Source: Streptomyces sp. PH10-H1 (GTDB lineage Bacteria; Actinomycetota; Actinomycetes; Streptomycetales; Streptomycetaceae). Taken from it: 60,502 bases of DNA. Positions 1 through 7,398 of the stretch are shown piece after piece. The DNA lies in the NCBI RefSeq assembly GCF_030063355.1, contig NZ_JASISZ010000054.1, positions 1 to 60,502 of the forward strand, in the 5' to 3' direction. The first letter of the stretch is position 1. Each line of letters opens with the position of its first letter. Below the pieces are notes generated by a model. It worked only from the letters and a program-made list of their open reading frames with translations. It had not been told where the DNA came from and did not search any database. Position numbers and translations under genes: made by a program.

Positions 1-74
1 CTTCTCCGGCCCGCCGCAGGCGTGCGCGGGGGTGTGGGCGCCGGTGGGCCCACACGTGCGCCCGGGGCGTCGTT

Positions 75-108
75 GTACCCGCAGCCCCGCCGGAGGCGAA
101 CCGGTACC
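75..108 (+). promoter_or_regulatory. GTACC...GGTACC cis element upstream of the HAAS gene
   Basis: This 34-nt stretch begins GTACCCGCA, contains GCCGGAGGCG and ends CGGTACC, so its ends form an inverted repeat. A near-identical copy sits at 7325-7357. Both copies end about 42-44 nt before the start codon of the next gene (152 and 7399). That constant placement suggests a shared promoter or operator element, but no binding factor is recognised. Confidence 0.45.
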
Positions 109-151
109 GTCAAGACAGCGGTGGCGTACGTGGCTTGGGCGGGTGGGGTGG

Positions 152-1015
152 ATGGGTGTCGAGAGCGATCAGCTCGTGTACGACTACTTGAGCCGGGTCG
201 GGGACCTGGCGCAGACGACGCTGCCCGCGGCCCAGCGCATGCGGCTCGTCGCGCAGTTGCGCAGTGATATCGACCGTGAGCGCTCCGGCGGTACCGGTGA
301 CGGGGAGAGTCCGGCCGTCGTGCGGCGGATTCTGGGGCGGCTCGGGTCTCCGAACGAGGTGGTGGAGGCCGCGGCCAGTAGGCCGCAGGTACCGGTGGAA
401 CCTGGGCCCTCGTTCCGGAAGATCCCGCAGCAGCGGGAGGACGCGCCGGGCCGGGGGGAGCCCGACTGGTGGCGGGTCAGTGCGCCGGCCGGGCCGGGGG
501 ACGAGCTGGCGGGTCTGCCCGGGATGACGGGCGGGACGCACTTCGACTTCGATGAGGACGAGGAAGAGGACGAGGAGGAGCCGGAGGCTCTGGAAGAGGC
601 GGCGGAGGACGAGGCCGAGGTCTATGAGACCGAGCCGCGTCGTCGGTGGCTGCCGCGCCGCCGGGGGCGGTCGGTGCGGGAGCGGCGGACCGGCCCGTTG
701 CTGCTGCTGGCCGGGATCCTGCTGGTCGCGGGGGCGGTGATCGGGTCGTGGATTCCGCTGGGACTGGGCTGGCTGCTCGCGTACTTCTCCCGTCAACTGT
801 CCCGCAACCAGGCGAAGTTCGCGGTGTTCGGCATTCCCGGAATGGTGGCGGGCGGCCTGCTCGTATGGCTGTGGGGACGGACCGCGGGCCGGTGGGGCGA
901 GCCGGTCGCGCAGGGGACGATGGGGCAGGCGCTGGTGGACGCGCTTCCGGTGGTGGTCCGGGTGGCGGCCGTCGGTTCCGCGCTGTACCTGTTCTGGCGG
1001 AGCCGACGCGTCTGA
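152..1015 (+). CDS. HAAS-domain integral membrane protein
   Basis: The product is 287 aa. The start at 152 was chosen because the conserved part begins MGVESDQLVYDYL; the frame upstream of it reads Arg/Gly/Pro-rich nonsense. Residues ~5-75 are helical and look like the HAA-sensing (HAAS, DUF1700-like) domain, with a typical RILGRLGSPNEVVEAA end. Residues ~130-160 are a very acidic linker (FDFDEDEEEDEEEP), followed by an Arg-rich juxtamembrane patch. Three hydrophobic segments follow at about 185-212, 220-240 and 255-280. HAAS domains are usually linked to membrane or signalling proteins, but the exact role here is unknown. The gene is followed by the HAD gene on the same strand after 53 bp. 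The repeated cis element at 75-108 lies just upstream. Confidence 0.75.
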   Translation: MGVESDQLVYDYLSRVGDLAQTTLPAAQRMRLVAQLRSDIDRERSGGTGDGESPAVVRRILGRLGSPNEVVEAAASRPQVPVEPGPSFRKIPQQREDAPGRGEPDWWRVSAPAGPGDELAGLPGMTGGTHFDFDEDEEEDEEEPEALEEAAEDEAEVYETEPRRRWLPRRRGRSVRERRTGPLLLLAGILLVAGAVIGSWIPLGLGWLLAYFSRQLSRNQAKFAVFGIPGMVAGGLLVWLWGRTAGRWGEPVAQGTMGQALVDALPVVVRVAAVGSALYLFWRSRRV

Positions 1016-1068
1016 TCCCGTCCGATCCCCGGCCGGCCCGCGAGGGTCCGCCGGCGGGTGGGGCGAGA

Positions 1069-1719
1069 ATGGCGGGTATGGCTACCGTTTCGACCGTTCC
1101 CGGTGTTCCGCAGCTCACTGTCGGTTTCGACCTGGACATGACGCTCATCGACTCCCGCCCCGGCATCAAGGCCGCGTACGACCGGCTGTCCGCGGAGACC
1201 GGCGTCTTCATCGACTCCGAACTGGCCGTCACCCGTCTCGGGCCACCGCTCGACGAGGAGCTCGCCCACTGGTTCCCGGCGGGGCGGATCCCGGAGATCC
1301 TTGACCGTTACCGCGAGCTCTACCCGGACTACGCGATAGAGCCGACGCCCGCGCTCCCCGGCGCCCGCGAGTCCGTCGACGCCGTGCGCGCCGCGGGCGG
1401 CCGGGCGGTCGTCGTCACGGCCAAGCACGAGCCCAACGCCAAGCTCCACCTCGCTCACCTGGGCATCGAGGCCGAGGTACGCGGCTGGCTGTGGGCCGAG
1501 GCCAAGGCGGAGGCGCTGCTCGAATACGGCGCCTCGGTCTATGTGGGCGACCACACGGGCGATGTGCGCGGCGCCCGCACCGCGGGCGCGCTCTCCGTCG
1601 CGGTCGCCACCGGACCCTGCGACGCGGCGGAACTGCGCGCCGCCGGCGCGGATGTGGTGCTGGACAGTCTCACCCAGTTCCCCGGCTGGTTCGCGTCCTA
1701 CGCGCCCGCCGACGTCTGA
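1069..1719 (+). CDS. HAD-superfamily phosphatase (Gph-like)
   Basis: The product is 216 aa from ATG 1069; an in-frame ATG at 1078 is an alternative. Motif I is FDLDMTLIDS (DxDxT), with the nucleophile Asp and acid/base Asp near residues 21 and 23. A helical cap follows, and a motif II/III region includes VVVTAKHEPNAKLHL. Motif IV is visible as YVGDHTGDVRGARTAG near the C-terminus. This is the layout of phosphoglycolate-phosphatase-like HAD hydrolases, cytosolic Mg-dependent phosphomonoesterases; the substrate cannot be told from sequence. The 3' end overlaps the convergent small membrane-protein gene by 22 bp. Confidence 0.85.
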   Translation: MAGMATVSTVPGVPQLTVGFDLDMTLIDSRPGIKAAYDRLSAETGVFIDSELAVTRLGPPLDEELAHWFPAGRIPEILDRYRELYPDYAIEPTPALPGARESVDAVRAAGGRAVVVTAKHEPNAKLHLAHLGIEAEVRGWLWAEAKAEALLEYGASVYVGDHTGDVRGARTAGALSVAVATGPCDAAELRAAGADVVLDSLTQFPGWFASYAPADV

Positions 1720-1970
1720 CGCTTCTGCGCCAGGGCGGAGCGCAGCAGCCCGCCCAGCGCCAGCGCGAAACCGACGCCCATCAGCATCGACACCAGATAG
1801 GCGGGTGTCGGCAGCGGGTCGGAACCGAGGACCAGCGGAGCCATGGTGGCCAGCGTGCCCACGGCGCCCACGAAGAAGACGATCGCGCCGACGCGCACCA
1901 GGAGGTCGCCGGCCCCACGGCTTTCGGACGTTGCGGGGGTCGTCCCCCGGGGGAGAGGTGTGTTGGTCAC
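1698..1970 (-). CDS. Small two-TM membrane protein
   Basis: The product is 90 aa from GTG at 1970 (MTNTPLPRG...). The longer open frame upstream of that GTG is antisense to the cold-shock gene and was discarded. A short hydrophilic N-terminus is followed by two hydrophobic helices, roughly residues 24-48 (VRVGAIVFFVGAVGTLATMAPLVL) and 57-80 (AYLVSMLMGVGFALALGGLL), and a basic tail. No family is recognised with certainty. The gene converges on the HAD gene with a 22-bp overlap and diverges from the cold-shock gene, so the 166-bp region 1971-2136 must carry promoters for both. Confidence 0.7.
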   Translation of the reverse strand: MTNTPLPRGTTPATSESRGAGDLLVRVGAIVFFVGAVGTLATMAPLVLGSDPLPTPAYLVSMLMGVGFALALGGLLRSALAQKRQTSAGA

Positions 1971-2136
1971 CCGACCAGGGTAGATCGGGTCGAGAGAGAT
2001 GGGGGACCACGGCGTCTTGTCACCGGCCACCGGGCCAATAGGCTGGTAGCAACAGCAGGTCTGCTCGTACGGGCCTGCCGCACTGCTATTCAGGGCCCTT
2101 TTCAGGGCTTTACGAGCGATGAGGACGAGGTCGGAC

Positions 2137-2520
2137 GTGCCTACCGGCAAGGTCAAGTGGTTCAACAGTGAGAAGGGCTTCGGCTTTCTCTCCCGCGACG
2201 ACGGCGGCGACGTCTTCGTGCACTCGTCGGTGCTGCCCGACGGGGTGGCCGCGCTCAAGCCCGGCCAACGCGTGGAATTCGGCGTCGTGAACGGACAGCG
2301 CGGCGAACAGGCGCTCTCCGTCACGCTCCTCGAACCCGCCCCGTCCGTCGCGGCCGCGCAGCGCCGCAAGCCGGACGAACTGCTGCCCATCGTCCAGGAC
2401 CTCACCACGCTCCTGGAGGACGTGGCGCGCTCACTGCAGCGCGGCCGGTACCCGGAGAAGACCCACGGTCACAAGATCGCGGGCGTGCTGCGGGCGGTGG
2501 CCGACCAACTGGACGTGTGA
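2137..2520 (+). CDS. Cold-shock domain protein with C-terminal extension
   Basis: The product is 127 aa. GTG 2137 is preferred over ATG 2119 because GAGGACGAGG lies about 6 nt upstream and translation then begins directly at TGKVKWFNSEKGFGFL. Residues ~2-66 are a classic OB-fold cold-shock domain with both RNA-binding motifs (KGFGFL and DVFVHSSVL). The C-terminal ~60 residues (DELLPIVQDLTTLLEDVARSLQ) are predicted helical and are absent from short 67-aa Csp proteins. They are typical of the longer actinobacterial form. Likely role: single-stranded nucleic-acid chaperone in the cytoplasm. Confidence 0.9.
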   Translation: MPTGKVKWFNSEKGFGFLSRDDGGDVFVHSSVLPDGVAALKPGQRVEFGVVNGQRGEQALSVTLLEPAPSVAAAQRRKPDELLPIVQDLTTLLEDVARSLQRGRYPEKTHGHKIAGVLRAVADQLDV

Positions 2521-2567
2521 CGGCAGCGGCGACGTGTGACGACAGCAGGTCAGAACGTCAGCAGCAG

Positions 2568-3404
2568 TCAGAACGTCAGCGCGTCGGGGCCGAGGGGTGG
2601 TACCAGCCCCTCGGCCGCCGCGCGGGTGAGCAGTCCGCGGACGGCCGCGTAGCCGTCCGGGCCCAGATCGGCCGTGAACTGGTTCACATAGAGCCCGATG
2701 TGCTGGTCCGCGACCGCCGGATCCATCTCCTGCGCGTGCGCCAGCACATAGTCGCGCGAGGCCGTCGGATCGTCCCACGCCATGCGCACCGACGTACGGA
2801 TGGCGTCCGTCAGCGCGTGCAGCTTCTCGGCGCCCAGCGACCGCTTCGCGATGATCGCGCCCAGCGGGATCGGCAGGCCGGTCGTGTCCTCCCAGTGCTC
2901 GCCCATGTCGGCGAGCTTGTGCAGCCCGTACTGGTGATACGTGAAGCGCGCCTCGTGGATGACCAGCCCCGCGTCCACCCGGCCGTCCCGCACCGCGGGC
3001 ATGATCTCGTGGAACGGCAGGACGACGATCTTGCCGACCCCGCCCGGCACCTCGGCCGCCGCCCACAGCCGGAACAGCAGGTACGCCGTCGAGCGCTCGC
3101 TCGGCACCGCGACCGTCCTGCCGGCGAGGCTCATGGGCTCCCGCGTCAGCACCAGCGGGCCGCAGCCACGGCCCAGCGCGCCGCCGCACGGCAGCAGCGC
3201 GTACTCGTCCAGCACCCACGGCAGCACCGCGTACGACACCTTCAGCACGTCGTAATCGCAGTCCGCGCCGCGCTCCGCCAGCGCGTTGGTGATGTCGATG
3301 TCCGCGAACGTCACATCCAGGGCGGGCGCGCCCGGAACCAGGCCGTGCGCCCACGCGTGAAAGACGAAGGTGTCGTTCGGGCAGGGCGAGTACGCGATTC
3401 TCAT
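2568..3404 (-). CDS. mqnD: 1,4-dihydroxy-6-naphthoate synthase
   Basis: The product is 278 aa. The N-terminus MRIAYSPCPNDTFVFHAW is the MqnD signature, and the protein has the periplasmic-binding-protein-like fold of the MqnA/MqnD family. It converts cyclic dehypoxanthine futalosine to 1,4-dihydroxy-6-naphthoate in the futalosine route to menaquinone. Its ATG overlaps the mqnB stop (ATGA at 3401-3404), so translation is coupled and the two enzymes are made together. Length and order match the mqnB-mqnD pair that I recall in S. coelicolor (SCO4327-SCO4326). Confidence 0.95.
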   Translation of the reverse strand: MRIAYSPCPNDTFVFHAWAHGLVPGAPALDVTFADIDITNALAERGADCDYDVLKVSYAVLPWVLDEYALLPCGGALGRGCGPLVLTREPMSLAGRTVAVPSERSTAYLLFRLWAAAEVPGGVGKIVVLPFHEIMPAVRDGRVDAGLVIHEARFTYHQYGLHKLADMGEHWEDTTGLPIPLGAIIAKRSLGAEKLHALTDAIRTSVRMAWDDPTASRDYVLAHAQEMDPAVADQHIGLYVNQFTADLGPDGYAAVRGLLTRAAAEGLVPPLGPDALTF

Positions 3405-4060
3405 ATCAATTCCTCAACAGCGAGTACCGCCGGCAGCTTCCCGAAGGCCACGGTCAGCGCGGCCAGCGCGTCCCCGATCCGCCAGGCCGCGCGGTCGCGC
3501 GGGCCCACCGCATTGGACACCGTACGGATCTCCAGCACCGGTACGCCGTGCGACGCCGCGGCCTCCGCGACGCCGAACCCCTCCATCGCCTCCGCGACGG
3601 CCCCGGGGTGGCGGCCCGCCAACTCGGCGGCCCGCGCGGCGCTTCCGGTCACCGTCGACACCGTCAGGACCGGCCCGTGGACCGCGCCCAGCGCCCGCGC
3701 CACGGCCGCGCTGAGCGCGGCCGGCGGCCGGTGCTCGCTGACTCCGAAGCCCAGTTCCGCGACCGGCAGGAACCCGTCGGGCGTCTGCGCGCCCAGATCC
3801 GCCGCCACGATCGTCTCCGCGACGGCCACCGATCCCACGGGCGCGGCGGGCTGGAAGCCGCCGCCGATCCCGGCGGAGACCACCAGGTCGTACGGGGCCG
3901 GTGAGCGGGTCAGCGCGGTGGCCGTTCCGGCCGCCGCGGCGGCGGGACCGATCCCGGCGGCGATCACATCGGTGTGGACCCCGGTGTGCCCGGCGCCGCG
4001 CAGCCCGGCGGCCACGGCATCCCGTTCCGCCGCCACCGCGGTCACGACCAGCAGGCGCAT
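3401..4060 (-). CDS. mqnB: Futalosine hydrolase
   Basis: The product is 219 aa from ATG 4060 (MRLLVVTAVAAERDAV). The upstream open frame belongs to the shadow of the lipoprotein gene. It is a nucleoside-phosphorylase-like (PNP/MTA-SAH nucleosidase) fold with VVSAGIGGGFQP and a VAEAMEGFGVAEAAA stretch carrying the conserved Met-Glu of the substrate site. It removes hypoxanthine from futalosine, giving dehypoxanthine futalosine for MqnC. It lies 13 bp downstream of the lipoprotein gene and overlaps mqnD by ATGA, so the three may form one transcript. Confidence 0.93.
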   Translation of the reverse strand: MRLLVVTAVAAERDAVAAGLRGAGHTGVHTDVIAAGIGPAAAAAGTATALTRSPAPYDLVVSAGIGGGFQPAAPVGSVAVAETIVAADLGAQTPDGFLPVAELGFGVSEHRPPAALSAAVARALGAVHGPVLTVSTVTGSAARAAELAGRHPGAVAEAMEGFGVAEAAASHGVPVLEIRTVSNAVGPRDRAAWRIGDALAALTVAFGKLPAVLAVEELI

Positions 4061-4073
4061 CGCCGGAATCCCG

Positions 4074-4565
4074 TTACGCGGCCTTCTCCAGCTTGAACTG
4101 CCAGACACCGAACGCGTTCTCGGCGGTGGCGTCGGGGCTCCCCACGATGTTGAGCGTGGCGTTCTTGAGGGGGATACTGCTGCCGGTCTGCGGGTCATGG
4201 GCCGTGAAGAGCCCGGCGGACTCGCTGATCGTCCAGTACGTCTCGCCCTTCAGCACGTCCGTCTTCTGGCTCACACCGGAGGCGATCAGCCAGCCCTTGT
4301 CACCGATGGACGGGTCGACACCGACCCGCACTTTCTCACCGGGCTTGATCTTGAGCGTGTGCTCGGGGGTGGCTCCCAGGCACGCGATGAAGATCGCGCT
4401 CGGCAGCTTCTTGCCCTTGGCGTAGCACTTGGCAGTGGCCTCGGTGGTCACGGTCTTGGTGCCCACGGTCACGGTTGCCAGCGGGGTCGGCTTCTCACAC
4501 GCGGTGAGGGCGACCAGCCCGAGGGACACGGCACCGAGGGCGGCGGCAGCGCGGCGAATGCTCAT
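4074..4565 (-). CDS. Secreted lipoprotein of unknown function
   Basis: The product is 163 aa from ATG 4565. The N-terminus MSIRRAAAALGAVSLGLVALTAC is a lipoprotein signal peptide with an LTAC lipobox, so the mature protein would start at Cys ~23 and be anchored outside the membrane. The mature part is hydrophilic, with two further Cys (near AKCYAKGK and IFIACLG) that could form a disulfide. No catalytic motif is recognised. It is 13 bp upstream of mqnB on the same strand, but a menaquinone role is not implied by its sequence. Confidence 0.8.
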   Translation of the reverse strand: MSIRRAAAALGAVSLGLVALTACEKPTPLATVTVGTKTVTTEATAKCYAKGKKLPSAIFIACLGATPEHTLKIKPGEKVRVGVDPSIGDKGWLIASGVSQKTDVLKGETYWTISESAGLFTAHDPQTGSSIPLKNATLNIVGSPDATAENAFGVWQFKLEKAA

Positions 4566-4683
4566 GGAAGTGAGGCTACCGGGCGGTTGCCTCCACGCCG
4601 CGCGGGGGTACGGCGTGGCGTCCCGCGCGGCCCGCAACGCGGCCGCAGGGGTGGACCCGGCCCCCGACCGCGTGGCGTTCCGC

Positions 4684-6108
4684 TCACGCGACGCGCGGTC
4701 GCGCCGTGCCGCGCCGGGCCGCGCCCATCAGGCCGCGCACCGACAGGGCGAAGCCCACCAGTACCAGCCCGGCCGCCACCGCCATCCCCAACGAGCCGAT
4801 CAGCGGCAGCACTATGCCGAGGCCGCCCCCGACCACCCACGACAGCTGCAGGGCCGTCTCCGAGCGGGCGAACGCCGAGGTGCGGACGGATTCGGGGACA
4901 TCGCGCTGGATCAGCGCGTCCAGCGACAGCTTGCCCAGCGCCTGCGCGATCCCGGCCACCGCAGCGACCGCCGCGACCGTCACCGTGTCGTACATGACCG
5001 CGGCGACCGTCGCCGCGGTCACCGCGCCGATCAGCGCCATCGCGATGATCATCTCCGGGCCGCGGGACTTCAGCCACGCCCCCAGCGCGGTCCCCAGCGC
5101 GTTGCCGCCGCCCGCCGCGACCACCACCACACCCAGCGAGAACGCCGGGGTCAGCCCGCCCAGCGGGTGCTCGCGCAGCAGGAACGCCAGAAACATCGTC
5201 AGGAAGCCGGACAGCGCGCGCAGCCCGGAATTCGCCTGCAGCGCGTGCACCACGGACGACCCGACGCCCAGCAGCCCCGGCTTGCGGCCGGTCCCTTGCA
5301 GACCGTCACCCGGCAGCCCGGAGCCCGGCGCGTCGATGCCGTCACCCTCGCCGCCGGTGGCTTCGAGTTCGGCGAACCGCGCCTTCGCCTCACCCTTCGC
5401 CGAGTCGACCTTGTGCGGCAGCGACATCGACAGCAGCGCCCCGCCCGCGAACACCACGAACGCCCCGTAGAGCGGCCACTGCGGCCCGATCATGTGCAGC
5501 CCGGCACCGATCGGCGCCGCGACCGCCGTGGCCAGCAGACCGGCCAGTGTGACCCGGGAATTCGCCTTCACCAGGGTCGTCCGCCCCGGCAGCAGTCTCG
5601 GCACGACGGCGCTGCGCACCACTCCGTACGCCTTCGACGCCACCAGCACGCCCAGCGCCGCCGGATAGAGGCCGAGACCCGCCGTCGTCACCACCGACGC
5701 CATCGTCCAGGCCAGTACCGCCCGCGCCAGCATCGCCATCGCCATGGCCGCCCGGCGGCCGTGCGTCAACCGGTCGAGCAGCGGGCCGATCACCGGCGCG
5801 AGCAACGCGAATGGCGCCATCGTGACCAGAAGATAGAGCGCCACCCGGCCGCGCGCCTGGCCGGTCGGTACCGAAAAGAACACAGTGCTGGCGAGCGCGA
5901 TCGTGATCAACATGTCGCCGGCGGAATTCACCGCATGCAGTTCGATGAGTTTCGCGAGGCCGGACTCGCCCGCTCCGTGGGCGTGCGTGGACCGCCGGAT
6001 ACGCCGGCGCACGGCCCCGCCGGACCGCCGCGCCGCACTCACCAGGGCGCGTCCGGCCCTGCGAATCGGCCCCGGGCCGGACGTAGCTGCACGAACCACG
6101 ATGGCCAT
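4684..6108 (-). CDS. MFS-type membrane transporter
   Basis: The product is 474 aa. ATG 6108 (MAIVVRAATSG) was chosen because GGGGCAGG lies just upstream and the longer frame contains no plausible protein. A basic N-terminal tail (~40 aa) precedes about 12 hydrophobic segments, including MLITIALASTVFFSVPTG and YLLVTMAPFALLAPVIGPLLDRL with the MFS loop 2-3 DRLTHGRR. A hydrophilic central loop of ~60 residues around residues 230-290 separates the two halves. The substrate is unknown. The gene shares a 215-bp divergent promoter region with the DUF3027 gene. Confidence 0.85.
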   Translation of the reverse strand: MAIVVRAATSGPGPIRRAGRALVSAARRSGGAVRRRIRRSTHAHGAGESGLAKLIELHAVNSAGDMLITIALASTVFFSVPTGQARGRVALYLLVTMAPFALLAPVIGPLLDRLTHGRRAAMAMAMLARAVLAWTMASVVTTAGLGLYPAALGVLVASKAYGVVRSAVVPRLLPGRTTLVKANSRVTLAGLLATAVAAPIGAGLHMIGPQWPLYGAFVVFAGGALLSMSLPHKVDSAKGEAKARFAELEATGGEGDGIDAPGSGLPGDGLQGTGRKPGLLGVGSSVVHALQANSGLRALSGFLTMFLAFLLREHPLGGLTPAFSLGVVVVAAGGGNALGTALGAWLKSRGPEMIIAMALIGAVTAATVAAVMYDTVTVAAVAAVAGIAQALGKLSLDALIQRDVPESVRTSAFARSETALQLSWVVGGGLGIVLPLIGSLGMAVAAGLVLVGFALSVRGLMGAARRGTARPRVA

Positions 6109-6323
6109 CCTGCCCCAAATGAGCAGCCTGTCACCCCCTCCTTTGCGCACGCGGTGCGCACGGGTAGCGTGCGATCGCGCAGAATGGGTGCCAACAGGTG
6201 CGCCCGAGGTCGTTCGGGTAGGGAAAGAAGCGTCGACGCGGTCCGCAGGTCCGCTCCGTTCCGGCCCCCGCCCGCCTCCGGCGGCGCACACGTGAGACGG
6301 CGTAACGGAGAGAATCGATTCTT

Positions 6324-7229
6324 GTGAGTGCTGCGATGCGAAGCCGTACCCCAGACCGCCTGTGCGCCGAGGCGGTCGCGTTCGCGCTGACTGTGACCGA
6401 GGAGGCCGCCGGGCCGCAATCGGTCGGCGAGCATCTCGGCGTCGTCGCCGAGGGCGACCGTGTCGTCACTCACTACTTCGCCTGCAAGGAACCCGCGTAT
6501 CGCGGGTGGCGCTGGGCCACCACGCTCACGCGGGCCTCGCGCGCCAAGAACATCACGATCGACGAGACCGTGCTGCTGCCCGGCGACGACTCCATCCTCG
6601 CGCCCGAGTGGGTCCCGTGGAGCGAGCGGCTCCGACCGGGTGACATGGGGCCCGGCGACCTGCTCCCGACCGAGTCGGACGATCTGCGGCTCGAACCCGG
6701 CTGGAGCGGCGAGGACGCGCCGCTGCCGAACTCCATCGTGTCGGAAGAGCTCGCCGACGTCGTCGAGGCCGAGGACGCCGAGCTGTCCGGCCCTGCGGCC
6801 GCGCTTCCTGCCATTGGCAGCATCGGTGCCATCGCCGGGGAAATCGGCATGGGCCGGCGCCGTGTTCTCTCGCGGTACGGCCTGCACGCCGCCGCGGACC
6901 GTTGGGAAGAGGAGTTCGGGCCCAAGACCCCGATGGCCCAAGCCGCGCCGGCCAACTGCCTCAGTTGCGGCTTCTTCGTCCCGATCGCCGGATCGCTCCG
7001 CCAGGCGTTCGGGATCTGCGCGAACGAATTCTCGCCGGCGGACGGGCGTGTCGTGTCGCTTGGGTACGGCTGCGGGGGCCACTCCGAAGCGGCGGTGATG
7101 CCGAAGCCGATGGCGCCGGCGCCGATGACACTCGACGAGATCAATGAGGTCGATCCGCTGGTGCTGCATCCGGATCGGCAGGGGTCGGTGGAGGAGTCGA
7201 CGCCGGCTGAGGAGCTCGGTCACTCCTGA
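6324..7229 (+). CDS. DUF3027 domain protein
   Basis: The product is 301 aa from GTG 6324, with a GGAG about 13 nt upstream. The run from residue ~8 (RTPDRLCAEAVAFALTVTEE) through HYFACKEPAYRGWRWATTL matches the actinobacterial DUF3027 family. A C-terminal Cys set (NCLSCGFFVPIAGS, GICANEFSP, LGYGCGGH) could bind a metal. The function is not established in the family. The middle is acidic (residues ~105-165). It is divergent from the MFS gene. Confidence 0.85.
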   Translation: MSAAMRSRTPDRLCAEAVAFALTVTEEAAGPQSVGEHLGVVAEGDRVVTHYFACKEPAYRGWRWATTLTRASRAKNITIDETVLLPGDDSILAPEWVPWSERLRPGDMGPGDLLPTESDDLRLEPGWSGEDAPLPNSIVSEELADVVEAEDAELSGPAAALPAIGSIGAIAGEIGMGRRRVLSRYGLHAAADRWEEEFGPKTPMAQAAPANCLSCGFFVPIAGSLRQAFGICANEFSPADGRVVSLGYGCGGHSEAAVMPKPMAPAPMTLDEINEVDPLVLHPDRQGSVEESTPAEELGHS

Positions 7230-7324
7230 GAGTGCCGTTAGCGGGCCACCGGTGGGTGGGGCACATGGGGTGGCCCGCTCGGGGGATCAGCCGGCCCCGG
7301 CCCACAACCCGCCGCAGGCGCGAC

Positions 7325-7357
7325 GTACCCGCAACCGTGCCGGAGGCGCGCGGTACC
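7325..7357 (+). promoter_or_regulatory. Second copy of the GTACC...GGTACC cis element
   Basis: GTACCCGCA, then GCCGGAGGCG, then CGGTACC. It matches the element at 75-108 at most positions and ends 42 nt before the GTG start at 7399. The rest of the 169-bp gap (7230-7398) holds a small CCCCTGGCAGGGG hairpin (7360-7372) and the GAGGAG ribosome-binding site at 7385-7390. Confidence 0.45.
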
Positions 7358-7398
7358 TTCCCCTGGCAGGGGATTCGTAGAGGCGAGGAGACACCGAC

